DNA from: Thioalkalivibrio sp.
GTDB lineage: Bacteria > Pseudomonadota > Gammaproteobacteria > Ectothiorhodospirales > Ectothiorhodospiraceae
Assembly (NCBI GenBank): GCA_018224485.1
Contig: JAGTVE010000135.1
Span: 1-6,430 of the forward strand
Length of the DNA stretch: 6,430 nt
Direction: 5' to 3'
Shown: positions 1 to 6,377 of the stretch, one piece after another
How positions within the stretch are numbered: position 1 is the first letter of the stretch
Layout: every line of letters starts with the position of its first letter
Program-made: the position numbers and the translations under genes
The notes under the pieces: generated by a model
What the model was told of the DNA's origin: nothing
Database searches by the model: none
Seen by the model: the letters and a program-made list of their open reading frames with translations, nothing else

Positions 1-5
1 GATCG

Positions 6-908
6 ATGGGGCTGGGTGCGGGGCTTGTAGTGCTGGCGGCCTTTTTCTGGGGCTTGTCGGGCGGGATCGGCGGCATCCTGATGGCCGATGGCTGGGACGC
101 CTTCGTGGTCTCGTTCTACCGGGGTGCGATCGGCCTGCTGTTCGTGCTCGCCTGGCTCGCGTTGCGGCCGCGCGGCAGCGGGCTCGCGAGCGGTCGGCTG
201 TGGTTTTGGTCAGCCGTGGCCGGCCTGGGCGTGGCGGGCAACTTCGCGTTCTATTTCGTGAGTATCGCGAACGGGAGCGTGGCCGTGGCGGCCACGCTGA
301 TGTACTGCGCGCCGGTGTTTGTCTACCTCGTTTCCTTTGCCCTGAAGCTGGAGCGTCCCACCACGCTCAAGCTGGTGGCGATCGCGGTGGTGATGGTCGG
401 CATCGTGCTGCTCACCCAGATCCACGATATCGGCGCGAGTGGTGTCACGCTCATTGGCGCCGGCGCGGGCCTGCTGGCCGGCCTGTCCTACGCGGTGTTC
501 ATCTTCGGCTTCAAGTACGCAGGCTCGCATGGCAGCCCGCAGGCCATTCTCACGATTGCCTTCGGCGTGCTCGTCATCGTCCTGATGCTGCCCGGGGATA
601 ACATGCAGATGATGGCTGTATTGAGCTCAACGGACTGGCCGCTGTTCGCCGCGCTGGGCGTGTTCGGGGCGGGGTTGTCGTTCGCCCTGTATATCAACGG
701 GCTCAGGCATACCGCGCCGGCCGTCGCCTCCATCGTGGCGATGATCGAACCCGTCACCGCGACCCTGTTCGGCGTCGTGATCCTGCACGAAAGCCTCGCT
801 CCCGTTCAGATTGCGGGGATGGGTTTGATCCTCGTCACGGTGACCGCGCTCAGCGTCTCCTCGCGCGCCACACCACCGGTGCCCGTGCAGGATCGAGACA
901 CCGACTGA
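6..908 (+). CDS. EamA/DMT-family membrane transporter
   Basis: An integral inner-membrane carrier of the drug/metabolite transporter superfamily; relatives export amino acids, metabolites or other small organic compounds, and the substrate cannot be read from sequence. The protein has two homologous EamA halves, roughly residues 4-138 and 145-283, which should give about ten membrane helices. The first half opens with FFWGLSG (13-19) and has the FYRG motif (37-40). The second contains AGLSYAVF and the hallmark EPVTA (248-252) followed by a hydrophobic helix and HES. A length of 300 residues is normal for the family, and the C-terminus (a short polar tail after residue 284) looks complete. The ATG at 6 sits where family members usually start, but the frame is open to the left edge and no ribosome binding site is visible, so a start a few codons upstream is possible. 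The TGA stop lies inside a hairpin arm. Class is certain; substrate unknown. Confidence 0.95.
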   Translation: MGLGAGLVVLAAFFWGLSGGIGGILMADGWDAFVVSFYRGAIGLLFVLAWLALRPRGSGLASGRLWFWSAVAGLGVAGNFAFYFVSIANGSVAVAATLMYCAPVFVYLVSFALKLERPTTLKLVAIAVVMVGIVLLTQIHDIGASGVTLIGAGAGLLAGLSYAVFIFGFKYAGSHGSPQAILTIAFGVLVIVLMLPGDNMQMMAVLSSTDWPLFAALGVFGAGLSFALYINGLRHTAPAVASIVAMIEPVTATLFGVVILHESLAPVQIAGMGLILVTVTALSVSSRATPPVPVQDRDTD

Positions 909-936
909 GCGCCGGATCCGCGGCCTCCGCGCTCAG
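905..936 (+). terminator. Hairpin at the end of the EamA gene (possible terminator)
   Basis: CTGAGCGC (905-912) is perfectly complementary to GCGCTCAG (929-936). After a bulged C at 913, GGA (914-916) pairs with TCC (926-928), leaving a nine-base loop. The left arm includes the TGA stop of the upstream gene. No T-run follows (the next bases are GGCGGCGG), so this is not a canonical intrinsic terminator. It could still slow polymerase, protect the 3' end of the message, or act with Rho. The structure is seen directly; the terminator role is inferred. Confidence 0.35.
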
Positions 937-953
937 GGCGGCGGAAAAGCGCT

Positions 954-1013
954 GGAAGGACCAGTACAATCCGTCGCACCATGGATCACGGCAACCCGGC
1001 GGTTTTCACCATG
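954..1013 (+). promoter_or_regulatory. Start region of the HelD gene: -10-like box and two candidate ATGs
   Basis: TACAAT at 965-970 matches the sigma70 -10 consensus at five of six bases, but I see no -35 hexamer at the proper distance, so a promoter here is tentative. Transcription from it would begin near 977, almost on the ATG at 981 (leaderless), or would give a leader of about 30 bases to the in-frame ATG at 1011. The purine-rich GGAAGGA at 954-960 is about 20 bases before the first ATG, too far for a good ribosome binding site, and no good site precedes 1011 either. The first ten residues from the 981 start have no family-conserved feature, so either start is possible. Confidence 0.22.
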
Positions 1014-3080
1014 AGCCAAGCCAGCTCCCCCGAAGACCTCGCCCGCGAGCGGGAGCAGCAGCACCTCGACGACATCCAGGAACGGCTGGCCTGGGCGCTC
1101 AAGGAGGCCGAGCGTCGGCTGCGCCAGTACGCCGATGAAATCAAGGAGCAGAAGACCTATCTCTGGGAAAGCCGCGACGAGATGGACCATATCGAGAAGG
1201 TCTCATCGCGGGAGTCCATCGAGCAGATGTCGCGAAGCGGCGACAACGTCCTGAAGCAGAGAGACAAGCTGCGGAAGCTGCAGCGCGCTCCCTACTTTGG
1301 TCGCGTGGACTTTGGCCCCGACGCCAGCCGGGCCGAGCCGGTCTACATCGGCGTTCATCATTTCCACGACCAGGAGCAGGATCGCACCCGCATTCACGAC
1401 TGGCGCGCCCCCGTTTCCTCGCTGTTTTACGACTACGAAACCGGACCGGCCGCCTACACCGCCCCGACGGGTGCGATCCGCGGCGAGATCACCCGCAAGC
1501 GGCAGTTCCGTATCCGGGGCCGGCGCCTCGAGCGCATGCTCGACAGCAGCGTCAACGTGGTGGACGACGTGCTGCAGGAGGTGCTGGGTGAGGCCTCCGA
1601 CGAGAGCATGAAGAACATCGTCGCGACCATTCAGCGCGACCAGAACGCCATCATCCGCAACGACGAGGCACCGGTGGTGATCATTCAGGGGGTCGCCGGG
1701 TCCGGCAAGACCTCCATCGCCCTGCACCGCATCGCCTTCCTCCTGTATCGCTTCAAGGACACGCTCAGCTCGCGCGACATGATGATCATCTCGCCCAACC
1801 AGGTCTTTGCCGGGTACATCGGCAACGTCCTGCCGGAGCTTGGCGAGGAGGCCGTCAACGAGATTCGCATGGAGGACCTGGCCGAGCGCCTTCTGGAGGG
1901 CCAATACCGCTTCGAGACCTTCTTCGAGCAGACGGCCGCTCTGCTGGAAAAGGACGACGCTGCGATGCGCGAACGCATCCGCCGCAAGGCCTCCCTCGAG
2001 TTTCTCAGACAACTGGACCGCTACGCCGAGCAGGTTGCCGGACAGCGCTTCGCCGCAGAGGACATCTGGGTGGCCCGGCGCCTGGTGCCGGGCCACCTGC
2101 TGGAAGAACTGTTCGGCCAGTTCCAGCACATGAACGACGCCGACCTGCTGCGGAACATGGAAAGGGCCGTGGCCCAGAAGGTTGCCTTCCAATACCGATT
2201 CGAGCTGACCACCACACACCTGAAACAGGTGCGCGAGGCCCTGCGCGGCATGCTGCGCCAGACCACCCTGCGCCAGGCCTATCAGGCGTTCTTCGACTGG
2301 CTCGGCGAACCGGAGCTGTTCCAGCCCGCCAGGCGCCGCCGGTTGGAATATGCCGACGTATTTCCGCTGATCTACCTCAAGCTCAAGCGCGAACGGCTGA
2401 CCTCGCCCTATCGGCACGTCAAGCACCTGCTGGTGGACGAGATGCAGGACTACTCGCCGGTGCAGTACGCCGTGCTGAACCGCCTGTTTCCCTGCAACAA
2501 GACCATCCTGGGCGACGCCCGGCAGTCCATCAATCCGTATGGCAGCTCCACCCTCGAACAGATCCGGGAGGCCATGCAGGGCGCTACCTGCATGACCCTC
2601 AACCAGAGCTATCGCTCCACCTGGGAGATCACCCGTTTCACCCAGCGGATCTCCCCTAACCCCGACCTGCTCGCCATGGAGCGTCACGGAGACGAACCCC
2701 AGGTCATTCGCTGTGCCACCCGCACCGCCGAACTCGTGACGATCGAAGAACAGGCTTGGGACTTTCTGGACTCCCCCCATAACGCCCTGGCGATCATCTG
2801 CAAGACCAACAAGCAGGCCCGGCGCTACGCCGACCAGCTCAGCAAACGCGGGCTGGAGCCCCAGCTGCTGGACGAAACCAGCGGCACCTACCACAAGGGG
2901 ATCGTCGTCTGTACCGCGCAACTGTCCAAGGGGCTTGAATTCGACCGCGTCATCGTGCCGGCCGCCGAGCAGGCCAACTACCAGACGAAAATGGACCGCA
3001 ACATGCTTTATGTCGCCTGCACTCGCGCCATGCACCGCCTGACGCTGATCCATGTGGGCGCCCCCAGCGCACTGTTCTGA
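981..3080 (+). CDS. helD: HelD-type SF1 ATPase, RNA polymerase recycling factor
   Basis: A cytoplasmic UvrD-like superfamily 1 ATPase of the HelD/HelR family, which in Gram-positive bacteria binds RNA polymerase, pries open its channels and releases stalled complexes using ATP; some members protect against rifampicin. The charged helical N-terminus (about 15-100) should form the coiled-coil arm, followed by the family motifs PYFGR (104-108) and DWRAP (140-144). Motor motifs in order are: Q-motif Q221; Walker A GVAGSGKT (237-244, catalytic K243); a long insert (about 290-470) in the place of the HelD-specific domain; Walker B DEMQD (486-490); GDARQ (511-515); QSYRS (542-546); SKGLEFD (649-655); and YVACTRA (677-683) with arginine finger R682. 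All key ATPase residues are intact. At 699 residues it is somewhat shorter than Bacillus subtilis HelD (about 774). The symbol here means the RNA polymerase factor, not E. coli helicase IV, which shares the name. The start could instead be M11 (1011). General UvrD/Rep DNA helicase is the alternative, but the N-terminal motifs argue against it. Confidence 0.92.
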   Translation: MDHGNPAVFTMSQASSPEDLAREREQQHLDDIQERLAWALKEAERRLRQYADEIKEQKTYLWESRDEMDHIEKVSSRESIEQMSRSGDNVLKQRDKLRKLQRAPYFGRVDFGPDASRAEPVYIGVHHFHDQEQDRTRIHDWRAPVSSLFYDYETGPAAYTAPTGAIRGEITRKRQFRIRGRRLERMLDSSVNVVDDVLQEVLGEASDESMKNIVATIQRDQNAIIRNDEAPVVIIQGVAGSGKTSIALHRIAFLLYRFKDTLSSRDMMIISPNQVFAGYIGNVLPELGEEAVNEIRMEDLAERLLEGQYRFETFFEQTAALLEKDDAAMRERIRRKASLEFLRQLDRYAEQVAGQRFAAEDIWVARRLVPGHLLEELFGQFQHMNDADLLRNMERAVAQKVAFQYRFELTTTHLKQVREALRGMLRQTTLRQAYQAFFDWLGEPELFQPARRRRLEYADVFPLIYLKLKRERLTSPYRHVKHLLVDEMQDYSPVQYAVLNRLFPCNKTILGDARQSINPYGSSTLEQIREAMQGATCMTLNQSYRSTWEITRFTQRISPNPDLLAMERHGDEPQVIRCATRTAELVTIEEQAWDFLDSPHNALAIICKTNKQARRYADQLSKRGLEPQLLDETSGTYHKGIVVCTAQLSKGLEFDRVIVPAAEQANYQTKMDRNMLYVACTRAMHRLTLIHVGAPSALF

Positions 3081-3304
3081 TCCGTTGCCCGGGCCATGCA
3101 TGGGCTTGGGCTGGCCATTCGGCCATGTGTCAGTCTTGCCGTCTCCGCGGAAAAGTGCGTAACTTGAGCGTGCGCGGTCATTGCGATTCGACGGCGCGCC
3201 CGCCCGTGCTGGGCTGCGCAACCTGATCCCCGTCGTCTGTCCGTACCGGGCGCCCTCGCGCCGGCATCGGCAGGATTCACAGCACCATCCGGGAGATCGC
3301 CCTC
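3081..3304. other. Intergenic region between the HelD and P-type ATPase genes
   Basis: No gene is visible in these 224 bases. Near the start are a 10-bp palindrome CCATGCATGG (3094-3103) and a small hairpin TGGCC-ATTC-GGCCA (3112-3125), with the hexamer GGCCAT occurring three times between 3092 and 3126. None is followed by a T-run, so no convincing terminator for the HelD gene is seen. A weak sigma70-like pair, TTGCCG (3136-3141) and TAACTT (3160-3165) with an 18-base spacer, could drive the downstream gene, but both hexamers deviate from consensus. The last bases hold the ribosome binding site of the ATPase. Confidence 0.5.
3291..3295 (+). promoter_or_regulatory. Ribosome binding site of the P-type ATPase (fixes the GTG start)
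   Basis: GGGAG at 3291-3295 lies nine bases before the GTG at 3305, a near-ideal Shine-Dalgarno match and spacing. No in-frame ATG lies nearby that would fit the family's N-terminus better, so this site decides for the GTG start. Confidence 0.75.
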
Positions 3305-5989
3305 GTGAGCCCTGACAACGAAGCGCCCCGCCCGGCCTTTCTCCGGCCTGCCGACGAGCTCCTGGAGAGTCTCGAGGTGGCCCGGGAGCGAGGTCTCTCC
3401 GCCGGCATGGTCAGCCGCCGACTGGAGGAGACCGGGCCCAACCGGCTTCGCAAGAGCGAGCGGAAGCCCTGGTGGCGGGTCGCCCTCGATCAGTTCAAGA
3501 GCCTGGTGGTGATCCTGCTGCTGGTCGCCGCGGCCATCGCGGCCGCGTTCGGCCAAATGGTGGAAGCGGTGGCCATCGCGGCGGCGCTGGTCATCAACGC
3601 GGTCATCGGCTTCGTCACCGAGTGGAAGGCGCTCCAGTCCATGGAGGCCCTGAAGCGCATGGGCCAGATGTCCGCCCGGGTCCGCCGGGACGGGGAGGAG
3701 CGGAAGGTTCCGTCCAGCGAACTGGTGCCGGGGGACATGGTGCTCCTGGGCGAGGGGGAGATGGTGCCGGCGGATCTTCGCCTGGTGGAAGTGGAAAACC
3801 TCCAGTGCAACGAGGCCGCGCTCACGGGCGAGTCGGTGCCGGTGTCCAAGACCACCGATCGTCTTGAAGATCCGGAGATCCCCCTTGCGGAGCGCGAAAA
3901 CATGGCCTTCAGCGGCACCGCGGTGTCGCGGGGGGCTGCCGAGGGGGTGGTGGTGGCCACCGGCATGGACACGGAGATCGGCCGGATCTCGGCCATGGTC
4001 GAGGAGGCGGAGGAGGAGGCCACGCCCCTGGAACGGCGCCTGGAAGGCCTTGGCAAGCGCCTCATCTACCTCGTGATTGTGGTCGGCGTCGGCGTGGCGG
4101 TCTCCGGGATCGTGGCCGGCAAGGATCTCCTGATCATGGTGGAGACCGCCATCGTACTCGCCATCGCCGCAGTGCCCGAGGGGCTGCCCATCGTGGCCAC
4201 GGTAGCCCTGGGACGGGGAATGTGGCGCATGGCCCGGCGCAATGCCCTGGTCAAGCGGCTCGCCGCCGTGGAGACCCTGGGCGCCACCACGGTCATATTC
4301 TCCGACAAGACCGGGACCCTCACCGAGAACCGCATGGTGCTCCGGCGCGTCGCGCTCGCCATCGGGGACGCGCAGATCTCCCGGCATAACGGCGACGCGC
4401 GCTTCCGGCTGGACGACGAGGACGTGGACCCGCAGGAGCAGGACGACCTGCACCGCGCGTTGCGTGCCGGCGTGCTCTGCTCCAACGCGGAGCTCGAGGG
4501 CGGAGACGGTCCCTCCGGGGATCCCACGGAGGTGGCGCTGGTGGAGGCGGGCGCATGGGCCGGCCTGGACCGCCCCGATCTGCTCGACGAGCTGCCCGAG
4601 GAACGCGAGGAGAGCTTCGACACCGAGACCAAGAAGATGGCCACCTTTCACCGGGTCCAGGGCGGCTTCCTGGTGGCAGTCAAGGGTGCGCCTGAACCGG
4701 TCCTGGACGTGTGCACGCGGGTGCTGGAGGACGGCGAGGAGAAGGAGTTCGACGACGCCGCACGCGACGCCTGGCTCGAGCGCAACGAGTCCCTGGCTGA
4801 GGACGGCCTGCGGGTCCTGGCGGTGGCTGAGAAGCGGGCGGAGCGCGCCGACGAGGCGCCGTACCAGGGTCTCACGCTGCTCGGGCTCGTGGGTCTCTAC
4901 GACCCACCGCGGGAAAGCGTGAAGGAAGCCATCCGCGCCTGCCGGGAGGCGGGCATCCGGGTCGTGATGGTCACGGGCGACCAGCCTGCCACTGCGGCCA
5001 ACATCGCGCGCGCCATCGGCATCGTCGGGGAGGAGGAGGAGACCACGACAATGCGGGGCCGGGACCTGGGCGACCTCGACGAGGACCACTCGGAGCGCGC
5101 CGAGAGGGTGTGGCAGACGGCCGTGTTCGCGCGGGTCTCGCCCGAGCAGAAACTCTCCCTCATCCGGGTCTACCAGGACCGCGGCGAGGTGGTCGGAATG
5201 ACCGGCGACGGGGTCAACGACGCCCCGGCGTTGAAGAAGGCCGACATCGGCATCGCCATGGGCAGGCGCGGCACCGAGGTGGCGCGCGAGACCAGCGACA
5301 TCGTCCTCAAGGACGACGCCTTCGAAACCATCGTCATGGCCATCGACCAGGGCCGGACGATCTTCGAAAATATCCGCCGCTTCATCGTGTTCCTGCTCTC
5401 GGGCAACCTGGGACAGATCGTCGGCGTCTCGGCCGCGGCCCTGGTGAACGCGCCCTTACCCCTGCTGCCCCTGCAGATCCTCTTCCTCAACCTCCTGCTG
5501 GACGTGTTCCCGGCGCTTGCCATCGGTGTCAGCCGCGGCAGCGCGGACATCATGCGCCAGCCGCCCCGCGACCCGGCGGAACCCATCCTCACCCGGGGCC
5601 ACTGGCTTGGCATCGCGGGCTTCGGGCTGTTGATGACCACGGCGCTATTGGGCGTATTCGGCTGGGCGCTGCTGGTGATGGAGGTGGACACGACCAGGGC
5701 GGTGACGATGGCCTTCCTGACCTACGGCCTCGCGCGCCTGTGGCACGTCTTCAACATGCGCACCCCGGACTCGCCGATGCTGCGAAACGACCTGGTGACA
5801 AATCCCTGGGTGTGGGGCGCCATCGTGCTCTGCGCCGCGCTCCTCGCCGTGGCGGTCTATGTGCCGCCGCTCGCGGCGCTGCTGCAGGTCGTGCCGCCCA
5901 CCCCGGCGGAGTGGATCGTGATCCTCACCGGCAGCCTGGTACCCCTGGCCCTCGGCCAGCTCGCGCTCGCCGTGCTCCGCCGACGCTAG
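3305..5989 (+). CDS. P2-type cation-transporting ATPase (probable Ca2+ efflux pump)
   Basis: An inner-membrane P-type ATPase that couples ATP hydrolysis, through an aspartyl-phosphate, to cation export. Helices M1-M2 lie at about 67-106. The actuator domain has TGES (174-177), M3-M4 about 253-301 contain PEGLP (291-295), and the phosphorylated aspartate is D334 in DKTGT. The nucleotide-binding domain carries GDPTE (405-409) and KGAPE (460-464); TGD (557-559) and TGDGVNDAP (633-641) complete the catalytic site. Six more helices follow from about 690 to 890. By hand alignment to SERCA, site II ligands E309, N796 and D800 are kept (E292, N729, D733), while site I residues E771, T799 and E908 are replaced (Q704, L732, R811). 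This resembles the Listeria LMCA1 and plasma-membrane one-calcium pumps. The 894 residues are full length for bacterial members. The cytoplasmic domain is rich in Asp and Glu. It starts at a GTG with a good ribosome binding site. Export of Mn2+, Na+ or another cation is not excluded. Confidence 0.96.
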   Translation: MSPDNEAPRPAFLRPADELLESLEVARERGLSAGMVSRRLEETGPNRLRKSERKPWWRVALDQFKSLVVILLLVAAAIAAAFGQMVEAVAIAAALVINAVIGFVTEWKALQSMEALKRMGQMSARVRRDGEERKVPSSELVPGDMVLLGEGEMVPADLRLVEVENLQCNEAALTGESVPVSKTTDRLEDPEIPLAERENMAFSGTAVSRGAAEGVVVATGMDTEIGRISAMVEEAEEEATPLERRLEGLGKRLIYLVIVVGVGVAVSGIVAGKDLLIMVETAIVLAIAAVPEGLPIVATVALGRGMWRMARRNALVKRLAAVETLGATTVIFSDKTGTLTENRMVLRRVALAIGDAQISRHNGDARFRLDDEDVDPQEQDDLHRALRAGVLCSNAELEGGDGPSGDPTEVALVEAGAWAGLDRPDLLDELPEEREESFDTETKKMATFHRVQGGFLVAVKGAPEPVLDVCTRVLEDGEEKEFDDAARDAWLERNESLAEDGLRVLAVAEKRAERADEAPYQGLTLLGLVGLYDPPRESVKEAIRACREAGIRVVMVTGDQPATAANIARAIGIVGEEEETTTMRGRDLGDLDEDHSERAERVWQTAVFARVSPEQKLSLIRVYQDRGEVVGMTGDGVNDAPALKKADIGIAMGRRGTEVARETSDIVLKDDAFETIVMAIDQGRTIFENIRRFIVFLLSGNLGQIVGVSAAALVNAPLPLLPLQILFLNLLLDVFPALAIGVSRGSADIMRQPPRDPAEPILTRGHWLGIAGFGLLMTTALLGVFGWALLVMEVDTTRAVTMAFLTYGLARLWHVFNMRTPDSPMLRNDLVTNPWVWGAIVLCAALLAVAVYVPPLAALLQVVPPTPAEWIVILTGSLVPLALGQLALAVLRRR

Positions 5990-5996
5990 GCGTCGG
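5980..5996 (+). terminator. Hairpin enclosing the ATPase stop codon
   Basis: CCGACGC (5980-5986) and GCGTCGG (5990-5996) form a perfect 7-bp stem whose three-base loop is the TAG stop codon of the ATPase gene. The following sequence is C-rich with no T-run, so it is not a standard intrinsic terminator. It may stabilise the 3' end of the message or influence termination of translation or transcription. The structure is certain from sequence; its role is unknown. Confidence 0.35.
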
Positions 5997-6003
5997 GCCC
6001 GGC

Positions 6004-6113
6004 CCTCACCCCCGCCCCCGTTACTCCGGGCATCCTGCCCTCCGCCCTTCGGGCCCGCCTTCGGCGGTTCGAAATCCGCTCCCGGCGGATTTGTCCGCAC
6101 GCGGGAGAGGGGA
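6004..6113. repeat. Palindromic intergenic element with four tandem stem-loops
   Basis: Four short hairpins follow each other: GGGCA-TCC-TGCCC (6028-6040), GCCC-TTC-GGGC (6044-6054), CCGCC-TTC-GGCGG (6055-6067) and AAATCCGC-TCCCG-GCGGATTT (6072-6092). They sit between C-rich CCCTCACCCCCGCC at 6004 and the roughly complementary GCGGGAGAGGGG at 6100-6111, so the whole stretch is an imperfect inverted structure. This layout fits a dispersed non-coding repeat of REP/BIME type, as is common after genes in GC-rich proteobacteria. The last hairpin, an 8-bp stem ending in TTT, could also act as a weak terminator for the ATPase gene. A single window cannot show copy number, so membership in a repeat family is inferred. 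Confidence 0.5.
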
Positions 6114-6174
6114 GAAATGCGCGACGTTCACGCGAACTGTCATCGCACTGCGCCACCCCTGACAATGAAGATCT

Positions 6175-6211
6175 CCCTCCCCCGCTTGCGGGGGAGGGCT
6201 GGGGTGGGGGG
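6175..6211. repeat. REP-like perfect palindrome with G-rich flank
   Basis: CCCTCCCCCGC (6175-6185) and GCGGGGGAGGG (6188-6198) form a perfect 11-bp stem around TT, followed by a G-rich flank with runs of four and six G. Read on the minus strand it encodes PHPSPPPQAGEG, a peptide of the kind that recurs as a spurious tail in annotated proteobacterial proteins because this repeat class is widespread. That family assignment is from general knowledge of such repeats, not from a search. The G-runs could form a G-quadruplex on the + strand. Confidence 0.6.
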
Positions 6212-6377
6212 TCCTGAGCTCCGGTCCCGCCTGCCTCCACACCGCGCCGGACTGCGGCAACAGCGCGGCCGGCGCCCACACCGTCTCCATCACCATCCGC
6301 GCCGCGGCAGCGCGGGCATGATCCTCGGTCTCCGCGATGCGCGCGACGGGAACAACGCCCCACAGCCAGAACCGGGT
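6212..6377 (-). pseudogene. Possible gene remnant of unknown function
   Basis: On the minus strand one frame is open from 6377, just after an in-frame TGA at 6378-6380, down into the palindrome at 6211. It encodes about 55 residues, beginning TRFWLWGVVPVAR and including ETEDHARAAAARMVMETVW. Roughly nine in ten codon third positions are G or C, as in the real genes here, while the other frames are mixed. The only ATG is internal (6296) and lacks a good ribosome binding site. This looks like a piece of a former coding sequence, cut off at its 5' side by the stop and at its 3' side by the repeat. I do not recognise the protein. Chance codon bias in GC-rich DNA is the alternative. Confidence 0.3.

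Noticed and set aside
1203..3221. A 672-codon open frame on the minus strand opposite the HelD gene
   Set aside because: It is the antisense shadow of a GC-rich gene; its translation is low-complexity, has no recognisable domain, and the opposite strand has a complete motif-bearing protein.
3008..5089. A 693-codon open frame on the minus strand opposite the P-type ATPase
   Set aside because: It mirrors the ATPase codons, is rich in His, Gly, Arg and Asp with no domain, and overlaps the end of the HelD gene; long antisense frames are expected at this GC content.
6063..6079. tRNA T-arm-like sequence (GGTTCGAAATCC with flanking complementary bases)
   Set aside because: Only a 4-bp stem with an eight-base loop forms, and no acceptor, D or anticodon arm can be built around it; it is better explained by the neighbouring hairpins of the repeat.
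5110..6162. A 350-codon + strand frame overlapping the ATPase 3' half and running past its stop
   Set aside because: It is the second frame of the ATPase gene, made of Arg/Gly/Pro-rich low-complexity sequence, and its end lies in the stem-loop repeat.
5986..6363. Minus-strand frames of 91-151 codons across the right-hand intergenic region as intact genes
   Set aside because: They read through the palindromic repeats and give peptides such as PHPSPPPQAGEG that are repeat translations; only the short stretch at 6212-6377 has gene-like codon use.
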